Counted from the stretch's first letter, positions 37,684 to 50,149 are shown. The stretch is 64,000 bases of DNA from JBBIQS01 sp037442205 (GCA_037442205.1 JBBIQS010000020.1:32343-96342); one strand, 5' to 3'. A program made the numbers and translations. Notes: generated by a model not told the origin, from the sequence alone.

Positions 37684-38715
37684 TCAGCGCTTCTTGGCCA
37701 GCTCCTCGTCGACGATCTGGCGGAGCTGGTCGTAGGGCACCGCCCCCGCCAGCAGCCGGCCGTTGATGAAGAAGGAGGGAGTGCTCTCCACCCCGGCCTT
37801 GTCGGCGGCCTGCCGGTCCTTCTCCACCGATTTGGCGCCGCCGCCCGAGTCCAGGCACTGGTCGAACATGGTCCCGTCCAGCCCGGCGTCCCGGGCGTAC
37901 TTCTTCAGGTCGGGGACCGCCAGCGCCTCGGGGTGGGCGAACATCGCGTCGTGCAGCGGCCAGAACTTGTCCTGCTCGGCGGCGCAGACCCCGGCCTCGG
38001 CGGCCTTGGCCGATTGCGGATGCGAGGGCAGCGGGAAGTTGCGGTACACCAGCCGCACTTTGCCCGGGTAGTTGGCCAGCAGCTGCTGCAGGGTGGCCTC
38101 GGCCTTGGCGCAGTACGGGCACTGGTAGTCGCTGAACTCGACGATGGTCACCGGGGCGTCGGCGGGGCCTTTGCTCGGGCCCTCGGCGGCGACCTGGACC
38201 CGCGGCTCCTCCAGCAGGAACTTCACCCCCGCCTTCTGCCGCAGCTGGTCGAGCCAGGCCATCATCGCCTGCTCGACCACCGCCGCCTTGAGCATCGGCT
38301 TGGCCTCCTCGAAGCTCTTGCCGCCCATGGCGTCCTTGTGCTGCTCGTAGAGCTGCTTGAGCTTGTCGTCGGTGGCCTGCGCGGCCGCCTGCTCCTCCTG
38401 CGCCTTGAGCAGCTCGGGCTCGGTCTTGCCCTGCTTCTTGGCCTCGTCCTGGAGCAGCCGCCGCAGCACCATCGTCTCCAGCCCGCGGCGGCGGGTCTGG
38501 TAGAGCTCGGCGGCGATCGACTGGTCGAGCTCGCCCAGGGTGACCTGCTTCTTGCCGTCGTCCCAGGTGGCCACCACCGTGCCGGCGGCGCCGCTTCCGC
38601 CCTGCGCCGGAGCGGTGGCCGCCGGGGCCTCCCGATGGCAGGCCGCCAGCACCAGAAGGCCGAGGATCTTTCCCAGGTTGTCGCGAGCCGACATGTGGCG
38701 CCCCCAATCCCGCAT
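37684..38715 (-). CDS. DsbA-like thiol oxidoreductase lipoprotein
   Basis: A 343-aa protein (or 336 if the Met at 38694 is used; both readings include the lipobox LAAC). The N-terminal half is helical and resembles the SurA/PpiC-type chaperone segment (TRRRGLETMVLRRLLQDEAK); the C-terminal half is a DsbA/DsbG-type thioredoxin with the active site SDYQCPYCAKAE and cis-Pro region STPSFFINGRLL. It should oxidise or isomerise disulfides at the outer face of a membrane. It starts three bases after the stop of the 31-Cys lipoprotein, suggesting it serves that partner. Confidence 0.85.
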   Translation of the reverse strand: MRDWGRHMSARDNLGKILGLLVLAACHREAPAATAPAQGGSGAAGTVVATWDDGKKQVTLGELDQSIAAELYQTRRRGLETMVLRRLLQDEAKKQGKTEPELLKAQEEQAAAQATDDKLKQLYEQHKDAMGGKSFEEAKPMLKAAVVEQAMMAWLDQLRQKAGVKFLLEEPRVQVAAEGPSKGPADAPVTIVEFSDYQCPYCAKAEATLQQLLANYPGKVRLVYRNFPLPSHPQSAKAAEAGVCAAEQDKFWPLHDAMFAHPEALAVPDLKKYARDAGLDGTMFDQCLDSGGGAKSVEKDRQAADKAGVESTPSFFINGRLLAGAVPYDQLRQIVDEELAKKR

Positions 38716-38718
38716 CTC

Positions 38719-39621
38719 TCAGCACTTCGGATCCGGCAACTGGCAGCTGCCCCGGCTCGAGTCGCCCGGGCGCAGCACGCAGCGGGCCGGCGGCAGGCAC
38801 ACCGGCCCGTGATCGACGTCGCACGGGGCACCGTCGGGCGCCGGCGGCACGCAGGTGCCCTCGAGCGTCCCCGCCTGCACCCCGCAGCTGCCCCCGGCGC
38901 GGCACAGCACCAGCGCCCCGCCCACCAGCCCGCATGGCTCGCTCGGCTCAGACAGGCGCAGCCGGGCGCACTGCCGGCTGGCCGGTTCGCAGAAGAGCCC
39001 GGCGCGCCGATCGCAGTCCGGCCCGGAGGCGAGCTGGGGATCGCAGGCCGCCCCCAGCGCGGCCGGCTCCCGGACGCAGCTGCCCCTCTTCTCGCCGCCC
39101 GCCCCGACGCAGCTCAGCCGCGCGCCGCAGGGGGAGAGGGCGTCGCAGGCCGCGCCCTCGGCTCCGGGTTGGGCGCAGCGGCCGTCGATGCCGCACTCCA
39201 GCCCCGGGCCGCAGGCGAGGCCCTCGCAGGCGGCGCCCACCGCCGGCTTCTCGCGGCAGCGGCCGCAGCTCTCGCCGCGGGAGTAGCCGCACAGCCTGCT
39301 CTCGCACTGGGAATCGCTGCCGCAGGGCTGGCCGGCGGGGCGGGCGGCGGCCGGAGACAGCTGGCGCAGGCAGGCCAGCTTCATCCGCGCTTCGCAGCGG
39401 GTCGCGTCGCCGAACAGCAGCGGCAGCTCGATGGCCGAATCGCGGGCCATCCGGCTGCACTCCTCGCGCGCCCGCTCGTCGCAGCGCCCGCCGTTGCTCC
39501 CGGCCCGGGCCGCGGCCGCCGCCTCGATCGCCGCCGGCCCGCTGGCAGAATCGGAGCGCCGCGGCTCGCGCTGACATCCCATCGCCACCAGTCCCAGCGC
39601 CGCTGCCGCGATGGCTCGCAT
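38719..39621 (-). CDS. cysteine-rich lipoprotein
   Basis: A 300-aa protein with signal MRAIAAAALGLVAMGC (lipobox VAMGC). It has 31 Cys residues, mostly in short repeats like CGSDSQCESRLC, SCGRC, GAACEGLACGPGLEC, a pattern seen in myxobacterial Dickkopf-like Cys-rich proteins. It should be heavily disulfide-bonded and surface-exposed. GGCGAGG precedes the ATG. The DsbA-like lipoprotein gene follows immediately. Confidence 0.8.
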   Translation of the reverse strand: MRAIAAAALGLVAMGCQREPRRSDSASGPAAIEAAAAARAGSNGGRCDERAREECSRMARDSAIELPLLFGDATRCEARMKLACLRQLSPAAARPAGQPCGSDSQCESRLCGYSRGESCGRCREKPAVGAACEGLACGPGLECGIDGRCAQPGAEGAACDALSPCGARLSCVGAGGEKRGSCVREPAALGAACDPQLASGPDCDRRAGLFCEPASRQCARLRLSEPSEPCGLVGGALVLCRAGGSCGVQAGTLEGTCVPPAPDGAPCDVDHGPVCLPPARCVLRPGDSSRGSCQLPDPKC

Positions 39622-39753
39622 CGATCCTCGCCGTCACCATGACGTCCCTCGGAGGTTGGGCGCGCTGGCGCTCGCTCGGCAGTCCGCATCGAAGTAACCC
39701 CGCATTTGCCGGGGCGTGGACCGGAACCGGGGCGAAGCTGCTACATTCGGGAT

Positions 39754-41052
39754 GTGACCGACGCGAAGAGCTACCTGCGCCGGCTGAGCGAGGAGATAGT
39801 CGCCCTCCAGAAGCCGCTGCGGATTCTCAAGGCCATCAACTGGGATCCCAAGGTCCACGCCCGCTTCTTTGCCGACAAGGGGCGGCGCCTGCCGCAGGTC
39901 GACTACCCGCCGCTGGGCTATGACGCGCTGGATCTGGCGCGGCAGTTCCTCGCGCTGAAGAAGAAGATCCACGGCCGCAACCCGGTCGAGGAGCTGCTGC
40001 GGGCCAAGTGCCAGGAGTTCGCGCTCGTCGCCCGCATGCTGCACGCCCGCGGGACTCCGGACTTCTTCCGCTACTCGGTGAAGGTCTTCGGCGACCCGCG
40101 CGACCGCTACATCGCCCACCCCGGGGTGGACAACCTCAAGGTGGCCGGCCTGTGGGCCTCGCGGCCGGCGGCGCGGCAGGAGCGGCCGATCCTCACCTCG
40201 GAGCAGGCGGTGCAGATGGTGCGCGGGGTGATCGAGCCGCACCTGGGGCGGGCCTGCGCGGTGCGCGAGTCGAGTCGGCTGACCGCCAACGCCGCCGCCG
40301 GCTCGACCAAGGTCTCCGTCCGCAAGGGAGCGATGTTCACCCTGCGGCAGGCGCGGGCCCTGGCCCACCACGAGGGCCTGTGGCACGTGCTCACCAGCCT
40401 CAACGGCTTCCGCCAGCCGGTGCTCACCGTGCTCGGGGTCGGGCTGGCCCGCTTCACCGAGAGCCAGGAGGGCGGGGGCATCGTCAGCGAGTACATGACC
40501 GGCAACATCACCGACGATCGCTACATCGAGCTCGGCCAGCGCACCCTGGCGGTGGACATGGCGGCCCGCGGCGCGGACTTCCTGCAGGTCTACCGGCACC
40601 TGTGCGAGCGGTTCGAGCCGCAGCGGGCGGCGCAGATGGCGGAGCGGGTCTTCCGCGGCGGTGTGCTGCAGGGTGGGGCGCCGTTCACCAAGGACGCGGT
40701 CTACCAGCGCGGCTACTGCCGCACCTACAACTTCATCCGCATCGCCCTGGCCAAGCCCGACCTGTCGCTGTTGACCGCCTTCTTCGCCGGCAAGATGCGC
40801 GTCGACGACGCCCCGCTGGTGCGCGAGCTGATCGAGGAGGGGATCTGCATCGGCCCCACCTACCTGCCGGAGTGGTACCTGGACCAGGACTGGCTGCACG
40901 CCCGCATCACGCACTCGATCACCGTCAACCGCTTCTCGGTGAAGCGCGGGCGGGCCTACTTCGCCGAGCGCGAGGCGGCCGCCGATCTGACCGGAGTCGA
41001 GTTCACCACCGCCCCGGCCCACGAGGCGACGATGAAGCTGCTCAAGGAGTAG
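39754..41052 (+). CDS. DUF1704/QEGLA-type metallopeptidase-like protein
   Basis: A 432-aa protein of the DUF1704 family (related to eukaryotic tyrosine carboxypeptidase MATCAP). The zinc helix is LAHHEGLWHVLTSLNG with an H-E-x-x-x-H motif, and the QEGLA signature appears as SQEGGGIVSEYM. Other family features include KVSVRKGAMFT and FFAGKMRVDDAPLV. It should be a zinc peptidase; the substrate is unknown. GTG at 39754 is chosen over an upstream TTG because no protein-like sequence precedes it. It overlaps the convergent lipoprotein gene by 11 bases. Confidence 0.8.
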   Translation: MTDAKSYLRRLSEEIVALQKPLRILKAINWDPKVHARFFADKGRRLPQVDYPPLGYDALDLARQFLALKKKIHGRNPVEELLRAKCQEFALVARMLHARGTPDFFRYSVKVFGDPRDRYIAHPGVDNLKVAGLWASRPAARQERPILTSEQAVQMVRGVIEPHLGRACAVRESSRLTANAAAGSTKVSVRKGAMFTLRQARALAHHEGLWHVLTSLNGFRQPVLTVLGVGLARFTESQEGGGIVSEYMTGNITDDRYIELGQRTLAVDMAARGADFLQVYRHLCERFEPQRAAQMAERVFRGGVLQGGAPFTKDAVYQRGYCRTYNFIRIALAKPDLSLLTAFFAGKMRVDDAPLVRELIEEGICIGPTYLPEWYLDQDWLHARITHSITVNRFSVKRGRAYFAEREAAADLTGVEFTTAPAHEATMKLLKE

Positions 41053-41520
41053 CGGGCTGCCCGCTCGGCGCCGCGGTCTGGCCGCCGGGAGTCGCCGCCT
41101 GTCCGCCGCTGGCAGGCAGCGGCGCCAGCGGCAGGTCGATCCGCCACCGCCCGCCTTCCTTCACCACGTCGACCACGCTGGTGGGCTGGCCCTGGACCTT
41201 GGCCTCGACCCTGGCCCGCTCCGGCCCGGCCTCGAGCACCTTGACCTCGGCGGCCTTGGCCCCCGGCGTCGGGACTGGATAGAAGTCGGGGTTGCCCTGG
41301 ACGATCATCTTGGCCGGGTCGTCGCTGACGCTGCCGCCGCTGGCGTCGTGGGCGGCCTTGGCCCGCTGGGCCAGCTCGGCGCGGGTCTTGGCGTCCAGCA
41401 GGGAGAGCGCCTTGTCGCCGCGCCCCTGCGCGAGCGCCTGGTGGTACTGGTAGACCACTTCGGCCGGGCCTTCGCAGGCCGCCAGCGACAGGGCCAGCGC
41501 CAGGAACAGGGGGCGGGTCT

Positions 41521-41524
<4 letters not shown>
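41042..41524 (-). CDS. lipoprotein, NTF2/DUF4878-like
   Basis: A 160-aa protein: signal KTRPLFLALALSLAACEG with lipobox LAAC, followed by a small alpha/beta domain (VVYQYHQALAQGRGDKALSL...GGRWRIDLPLAPL) with the shape of DUF4878/NTF2-like lipoproteins. The tail is Ala/Gly/Pro/Gln-rich. The start overlaps the stop of the diguanylate cyclase gene (ATGA), so they are co-translated. Confidence 0.75.
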
Positions 41525-42555
<1,031 letters not shown>

Positions 42556-42690
42556 CTTGGGACAAAGGGCGCCGAAAACTCAAGGAGACACGGTCTATTG
42601 CGCCCGCTCCTCGTCCAGCCAGACGACGATTGACACCCTCCGAACCGCGTCCCTAGCATGGGCCCGCACTTCCGCCCTGCGAGGTTCTCC

Positions 42691-43125
42691 GTGTCCAAGT
42701 CGCTTGCCCTGATCGCCGCGCTCCTGCTTCCCGCCGCCGCGCTGGCCCAGGATTCCCAGAAGTTCAACGCCAAGGCGCTCGAGAAGAGCTTCCCCAAGCT
42801 GGCGGTCTTCACCGTCAAGGGCGGCGGGGTGGTGGACAACGAGGTCATCGTCACCAAGGGCAAGACCCAGAACCAGGCGGTCTACGTCATCAAGAGCGAC
42901 TCCTCCAAGGTGGTCGACTTCTACAAGTCGAAGCTGGGAGTAGACCCCGCGGTGACGGGCGAGGAGGCGCTGGGCGACGTCAAGTACACCTTCGCCATCC
43001 GGCCGAAGAAGGGCGACATCAAGATCTACAAGCTGACCGTGGTGCCGCTGGAGGGCGGGGGCAAAGTGCAGATCGCCCTGTTCGAGCGCGACGCCACCGA
43101 GGAGGACAACGTCCCCGAGGAGTGA
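42691..43125 (+). CDS. small secreted protein
   Basis: A 144-aa exported protein (SKSLALIAALLLPAAALAQ signal, cleaved at AQA-like site). The mature part is Lys/Val-rich (VKGGGVVDNEVIVTKGKTQ, IYKLTVVPLEGGGKVQIALF) and probably a small beta domain. GTG at 42691 begins a normal signal peptide; the ATG 33 bases upstream gives an odd charged start. No family recognised. Confidence 0.65.
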   Translation: MSKSLALIAALLLPAAALAQDSQKFNAKALEKSFPKLAVFTVKGGGVVDNEVIVTKGKTQNQAVYVIKSDSSKVVDFYKSKLGVDPAVTGEEALGDVKYTFAIRPKKGDIKIYKLTVVPLEGGGKVQIALFERDATEEDNVPEE

Positions 43126-43189
43126 GCGGCCTCCGTTCACCCCGAGCGGACGCCGAGCCCGTCGAGGCAGGAGTCGAGGGACGCTCGGC

Positions 43190-44764
43190 CTAGCGCTCGC
43201 GGTAGATGAACAGCTGATCCGAGGGCTTCGCCGCCAGCTCGAAGCTTCTGCCGCGGAAGCTCACGGCCTGCTCGCCGACGGCCAGGCCGTCCTTGAGCTG
43301 CAAGGCGCCGGACTTGCTGGCGAAAAGCCAGCGCGCGGACGGGGCCTCGCCCAGCTGCTTGTCGAAGTTCTCCCACCGCCGGCGCGCCAGCCGCTTCTCC
43401 GCGATGCCGGAGAAGAAGGCGACGTTGATGTCCACGTACTGCGGCGCCTCGTCGACGATCACCGACTCGCCTGCCTGCACGTGCTGCTTGAGGAAGTCGG
43501 CCGCCGCCTTCTGATCCAGCGGGATGGTGGAGATGGGGCTGATGGGGCGCAGCGAGTCCTGCCAGACTCCCGACTTGAAGGCGGTCAGCTGGCCGAGGAA
43601 CACCGTGGTCCCCACCGCGGCCGCCGCGGTCAGCCCGGCCATTCCTCGCCGCAGCCAGATCGGAGCTCGGCCCAGCAGCCACTCGAAGCCGTCCTCGACG
43701 TAGAAGAGCGCCAGCGCGACCTGCACCATGAAGAAACGGGCCAGCGGCGAGAAGTCGAGCAGCACCGCGCCGCGGAAGGCGTAGTAGCCCGCGGGCAGGA
43801 TCGCCAGCAGCGCCAGCGCCCGCCGCTTCTTCTGGACGAGGTCGCGGACCATCCCGGCCAGCGCGAACAGCCCCACCGGCAGCGACGCGGTCGCCAACAC
43901 AGTCCCCGGCCAGAAGAAGAGCGACATCAGCCGGTGCTTGGTCTCGCCCAGCCAGCCGATTCCGTCCTTCACCCAGTTGGCGTGGAACTGGTTGATGTAG
44001 TGCAGGGCGTAGAGCGCGTCGCCGGTCGCCTTCTCCGACTGCTGCATCCACCAGAGCGGGAAGGCGCACAGCAGCATTCCGTAGATCACCGCCTTGGTGA
44101 TGGCCGCGATCCGATCGCTTCCCCAGCCGGCCGCGGTCAGAGCGAAGAGCGGCGCGTACATCCAGCCGTCGTAGCGGGTGGCGCAGAAGAGATTGACGAA
44201 GAGCGCCGAGACCAGCAGCGGACCGAAGCGGTTCTCCTCGAGCCCTTCCACCAGCCGGTCGAGCGCCCAGAAGAAGAGACAGAGAAAGAGCGCCTCGCTG
44301 GCGGCAGTCGTGGAAGCCTGGATGTGCAGGCCCCACACCGCCATCGCCGAGGTCGTCGCGATTGCCGCCCGCCGGCTGAACAGCCGCTTGCCCAATCGAT
44401 AGACAGGAAGAATGGTCGCCAGCGCCACCAGCAGGCTCACCAGCCGGGGCGCGTGCTCCCGCGCCGGCCAGGCCCAGAGCGCGGCTCCGGTCAGATAGAA
44501 GTGCAGCGGGCCGAACTGGAAGATTCCGTCGTCGAAGCTGCGCAACAGCTTCGGCTGCTCGGCCCAGCGCTCGGCGATCTCGCTGCGCACCACCGCGTCG
44601 CCGTACAAGTTCTCGGCGATGGGGAAGACCGCTCCGCGAATCAGCGCGAAGGCCAACAGCAGCCCCGCCAGAATCCACACGTCGGTGCGATCGAGCGCAG
44701 AAGGGCGCGCCATTGGCGCAGGCCCCTCGCTCGGTGAAGCCAGGCTCAATGGCGCGTCGCTCAT
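43190..44764 (-). CDS. GT-C glycosyltransferase (ArnT/PMT-type) membrane protein
   Basis: A 524-aa polytopic protein with about ten membrane helices and a periplasmic C-terminal domain (VQAGESVIVDEAPQYVDIN). The first loop has AENLYGDAVVRSEIAERWA, a GT-C acidic motif (GD/AV region), and LHFYLTGAALW. It is a distant relative of the 29160-30857 enzyme, but has no single-pass partner next to it. The ATG at 44764 is chosen because a hairpin and the preceding gene end lie just upstream. Acceptor unknown. Confidence 0.8.
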   Translation of the reverse strand: MSDAPLSLASPSEGPAPMARPSALDRTDVWILAGLLLAFALIRGAVFPIAENLYGDAVVRSEIAERWAEQPKLLRSFDDGIFQFGPLHFYLTGAALWAWPAREHAPRLVSLLVALATILPVYRLGKRLFSRRAAIATTSAMAVWGLHIQASTTAASEALFLCLFFWALDRLVEGLEENRFGPLLVSALFVNLFCATRYDGWMYAPLFALTAAGWGSDRIAAITKAVIYGMLLCAFPLWWMQQSEKATGDALYALHYINQFHANWVKDGIGWLGETKHRLMSLFFWPGTVLATASLPVGLFALAGMVRDLVQKKRRALALLAILPAGYYAFRGAVLLDFSPLARFFMVQVALALFYVEDGFEWLLGRAPIWLRRGMAGLTAAAAVGTTVFLGQLTAFKSGVWQDSLRPISPISTIPLDQKAAADFLKQHVQAGESVIVDEAPQYVDINVAFFSGIAEKRLARRRWENFDKQLGEAPSARWLFASKSGALQLKDGLAVGEQAVSFRGRSFELAAKPSDQLFIYRER

Positions 44765-44765
44765 G

Positions 44766-44788
44766 GGCGCCGAAGAATAGTCGGCGCC
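44766..44788 (-). other. hairpin at the GT-C start codon
   Basis: GGCGCCGA (44766-44773) and TCGGCGCC (44781-44788) form a perfect 8-bp stem immediately before the ATG. No Shine-Dalgarno sequence is seen outside it, so it may control translation, or terminate the 44841-45299 transcript. Confidence 0.35.
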
Positions 44789-44840
44789 TCTTCGATTGCA
44801 AGGCGGCCCGTCGCCCAGACGGCTCGCCGCACGTCTTCGC

Positions 44841-45299
44841 TCAGGTGCGGACCTCCCGCCGCTCGCCGGCAAAGGCCGTCGCCCGCCGCGAAACCGCCGT
44901 GCAGCCGAGCACCGAGGCGATCAGCGAGCACAGGATCGCCCCCGCGATGGCCCAGCTGTAGCCGTGCGGCAGCTCCAGGCTGCGCATCTGGAGCAGCGCC
45001 GCGGCCGGCATCGCCAGGAAGAACAGGCCGATCGCCATCGAGAAGCCCCAGATCACCAGCCCGTGCAGAACCCCGTTAGTGCGGCTCCCCAGCGTCCTCG
45101 CCGCCACCAACCCGCCCAGGAACAAGGCGAGCACCGGCGCCACCAGCGTGTAGATCGCCGTCCACATGCCGATCGTCCCGCCGCCGATCGCGCTCCCCAG
45201 CACCAGCAAGAACAGCCAGCAGCCCAAGGCCACGAAGCTGCCCGACAACACCGTGCTCCAGTGGATCGTGGGCACGGCTTCCGTCCGCTCACTCACCAT
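44841..45299 (-). CDS. polytopic membrane protein
   Basis: A 152-aa protein with four hydrophobic segments, beginning with the segment IHWSTVLSGSFVALGCWLFL typical of small TM proteins in proteobacteria. GGGGAGGG lies before the ATG at 45299, which supports this start over the longer reading. Family unknown; it probably shares the transcript with the GT-C enzyme. Confidence 0.7.
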   Translation of the reverse strand: MVSERTEAVPTIHWSTVLSGSFVALGCWLFLLVLGSAIGGGTIGMWTAIYTLVAPVLALFLGGLVAARTLGSRTNGVLHGLVIWGFSMAIGLFFLAMPAAALLQMRSLELPHGYSWAIAGAILCSLIASVLGCTAVSRRATAFAGERREVRT

Positions 45300-45860
45300 G
45301 GATCCCTCCCCGTGCGCACTCCGGCGCACACCCAAGTTTGGGGAGCAGAGATGGCCCGGTGAAGGGGTCAGGACGGCCGGACAGGCGCCCGCGCAAGGAG
45401 GACCGGGCCGGCCGGCCTCCCAGCTTGCCGGCAGGCGTCGCCGCGGGGGCGCGAACCCGAGCGCGGGCTTGTCGCCCACCGCCCTGCCGCCCCAAATTCG
45501 CCGTCAGATGTACGGGTGGGCAGGGGGACTGCGGGCCGAGGGAGGCCGGGCTGCACTGCGGTTGCTGCTCCCGCAGCTGCTCTCCTATAATTCGCCTTGG
45601 CTCGCGCGGGCGGAGGCGGGCCGCCCGCTGACATGAGAAAACTTTCGCTGCGAAGTGCGCCCGGCAAGCAGGCGGGCGCGCAAGGAGACGGGAGCGCGCT
45701 CGCTCTGCGAGCTTTCAACAGGGCGCGGCGTTCCCAAGGCAGGGGCCGAGAGAAATATTTGCTGCCCGGTTAGCGGTTTGAGACGTTTAGTCGGCAAAGC
45801 CGGCTGCCGCGAGCCAGGCACAGGGCTGGACCACGGCACACAACGACGAGAGGTTCATCG
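45300..45860. other. long intergenic region upstream of prkA
   Basis: A 561-base region with no protein-like ORF. It holds a promoter candidate at 45562-45591 and a leader of about 260 bases before prkA. No tRNA-like fold or clear sigma-54 site was found. Confidence 0.5.
45562..45591 (+). promoter_or_regulatory. candidate promoter for prkA
   Basis: TTGCTG (45562-45567) and a perfect TATAAT (45586-45591) are 18 bases apart. The start point near 45598 would give a long untranslated leader of about 263 bases before prkA. Confidence 0.4.
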
Positions 45861-47924
<2,064 letters not shown>

Positions 47925-47962
47925 GCTCGTCCTCGAGAAGGCCGGTTCCTTGGAAGTTCTCC

Positions 47963-48000
47963 GGCCGCCCGGCGCCCTCTCCGCAAGGTGCCGGGCGGCC
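47963..48000 (+). terminator. hairpin after prkA
   Basis: GGCCGCCCGGC (47963-47973) pairs perfectly with GCCGGGCGGCC (47990-48000) around a 16-base loop, 39 bases past the prkA stop. The downstream TCGTCTGG is not a strong U-tract. Confidence 0.5.
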
Positions 48001-48021
48001 TCGTCTGGAAGGATCGCTCGC

Positions 48022-48891
48022 ATGGCTCGCTCGTGGCTCGCCGCCTGGATGCTCCTCTGGCTCCTTCCCGCGGCGGCGTCGGCCGCCGGCAAGATCATCG
48101 AGATCGGCGGGGGCGGGGGCGGGCTGGCCCCCTCGTCGCTGGGCGGCGACCCCTGCTCGCGCTTCGCCTGCCGCGAGTTCACCTTCGAGGACCGCACCAC
48201 CTTGGGCCGCCCGCTGAGCAAGTTGATGGGCGCGGTCCCGACCCCCGCGCCGGCGCGCTACGAGCAGACCGGGCTCACCTCGCTGCAGGGGCTGGGGCCG
48301 ACCCTGGTCGGCGACGACACCTGGCAGTCCTCCAGCTTCCCGGCCAACGTCATCGACGCCATGGCCCTCGGCTACAAGGACGGCGCCTTCCCGCGGGTGC
48401 TGTCGCTGGTCTACTCGTTCTCGATCAAGAGCGAGAAGGAGCGCAAGGAGCTGGGGATCACCGAGCGCAGCCACGCCGGCGACGACGGCCAGATGGAGAT
48501 CTACGACCTGCGCACCCAGCTGACGGCCTATCCCACGCCCTTCGTCGCCTCGGCCCTGCTCAAGGGCGGCCGCCTGGTCGAGAAGACGCTCGACACCTTG
48601 ATCTACGAGGGAGCGGCTAGCGAGCCGGGGATCAAGCAGCTGACCCTCGTGGTCGGGGCGCGCAGCGACAAGGCGGCGGACATGGATCCGCAGCCCGGCG
48701 AGCCCACCCGAAAGATCGCGGCCATCAAGGCGGTGCGCCTCGACCTGCGCGGGCCCAAGGACGACGTGATGGCGCTGGCCAAGAAGCTCGATCGCAGGGC
48801 GCTGGCGGCGCTGGTGGCGCCCTTCGCCAACCACGACCTGCCGAAGAAGAAGGACGCCAAGGACAAGGGCAACGGAAAGGGCGCTCCCTAG
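48022..48891 (+). CDS. secreted protein between prkA and yhbH
   Basis: A 289-aa exported protein: signal MARSWLAAWMLLWLLPAAASA, then GGGGGGLAPSS and an alpha/beta-like body (FEDRTTLGRPLSKLMGAV, SLVYSFSIKSEKERKEL) with a Lys-rich tail (KKKDAKDKGNGKG). Two Cys (CSRFAC) can form a disulfide. GGAAGGA precedes the ATG. It is not part of the usual prkA-yhbH-spoVR set and no family was recognised. Confidence 0.7.
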   Translation: MARSWLAAWMLLWLLPAAASAAGKIIEIGGGGGGLAPSSLGGDPCSRFACREFTFEDRTTLGRPLSKLMGAVPTPAPARYEQTGLTSLQGLGPTLVGDDTWQSSSFPANVIDAMALGYKDGAFPRVLSLVYSFSIKSEKERKELGITERSHAGDDGQMEIYDLRTQLTAYPTPFVASALLKGGRLVEKTLDTLIYEGAASEPGIKQLTLVVGARSDKAADMDPQPGEPTRKIAAIKAVRLDLRGPKDDVMALAKKLDRRALAALVAPFANHDLPKKKDAKDKGNGKGAP

Positions 48892-49023
48892 CCTGCTGCG
48901 GGGGAGCGCGCGGGACGATATCGTGGAAGCCGGTGAACACCCGCGGCGGCAGGCCAGCGAAGCCGGCGCGGCGAACGGGAGGGGGCGGGTCGCTGGGAGC
49001 GCAGGCGGCTGACGAGGAAGCGG

Positions 49024-50130
49024 ATGTCACTCAAGATCAAGCAAGACCACAACCGCTTCAAGCAGATCGTGCGCGGGCGCATCAAGTCCAACCTGCGCAA
49101 GTACCTGCAGAAGGGAGAGATGATCGGCAAGAAGGGGAAGGACATGATCTCCATCCCGGTGCCGACCATCGACATCCCGCACTTCCGCTTCGGCCACAAG
49201 CAGCAGGGCGGAGTGGGGCAGGGCGACGGCGAGGTGGGGACGGTGCTGGCCCCGGGCAACGTGCAGCCCGGTCCCGGCCAGGCCGGCGAGGGCGAGGGCG
49301 AGCACCAGCTGGAGATGGACATCAGCCTCGAGGAGCTGGCGGCCATCCTCGGCGAGGAGCTGGCGCTGCCGCGCATCCAGCCCAAGGGCAAGGAGCGGAT
49401 CTTCACCCAGCGCATCAAGTACACCGGCATCAACACCACCGGGCCGGAGTCGCTTCGCCACTTCAAGCGCACCTACAAGCAGGCGCTGAGGCGGCAGATC
49501 GCCAGCGGCAGCTACAACGCCGACGCTCCGGTGATCATCCCCACCCGCGAGGACCGGCGCTACCGCAGCTGGAAGCTGGAGAACCTGCCCCAGTCCAACG
49601 CGGTGATCATCTACATGATGGACGTCTCCGGCTCGATGGGCGACGAGCAGAAGGAGATCGTGCGCATCGAGAGCTTCTGGATCGACACCTGGCTGCGCAG
49701 CCAGTACAAGGGCCTGGAGTGCCGCTACGTGATCCACGACGCGGTGGCCCGCGAGGTGGACCGGGAGACCTTCTTCCACACCCGCGAGTCGGGCGGCACG
49801 ATGATCTCCAGCGCCTACAAGCTGTGCCGGGACATCATCAAGGCCGACTATCCGTCGAGCGCCTGGAACATCTACCCGTTCCACTTCTCCGACGGCGACA
49901 ACTGGTCGGCCGACGACACCCGGGTCTGCGTCGAGCTGTTGAAGAACGACGTGCTGCCGGCCTCCAACCTCTTCTCCTACGGCCAGGTCGAGAGCCCCTA
50001 CGGCTCGGGTCAGTTCATCAAGGACCTGCGCGAGGCCGTCGGCGAGGCCGAGAACGTGGCCCTGTCGGAGATCGCCGACAAGGACGCCATCTACCAGTCG
50101 ATCAAAGACTTCCTGGGACGGGGCAAGTAG
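49024..50130 (+). CDS. yhbH: YhbH/YeaH (DUF444) von Willebrand A-like protein
   Basis: A 368-aa protein with the DUF444 features: basic N-terminus (HNRFKQIVRGRIKSNLRKYL), the metal-binding MIDAS motif MMDVSGSMG, and the FHTRESGGTMISSAY region. YeaH is the conserved partner of PrkA. Its ATG is 132 bases after the secreted gene; spoVR follows after 19 bases. Confidence 0.95.
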   Translation: MSLKIKQDHNRFKQIVRGRIKSNLRKYLQKGEMIGKKGKDMISIPVPTIDIPHFRFGHKQQGGVGQGDGEVGTVLAPGNVQPGPGQAGEGEGEHQLEMDISLEELAAILGEELALPRIQPKGKERIFTQRIKYTGINTTGPESLRHFKRTYKQALRRQIASGSYNADAPVIIPTREDRRYRSWKLENLPQSNAVIIYMMDVSGSMGDEQKEIVRIESFWIDTWLRSQYKGLECRYVIHDAVAREVDRETFFHTRESGGTMISSAYKLCRDIIKADYPSSAWNIYPFHFSDGDNWSADDTRVCVELLKNDVLPASNLFSYGQVESPYGSGQFIKDLREAVGEAENVALSEIADKDAIYQSIKDFLGRGK

Positions 50131-50149
50131 CCCTCTGGAGAGAACGACC

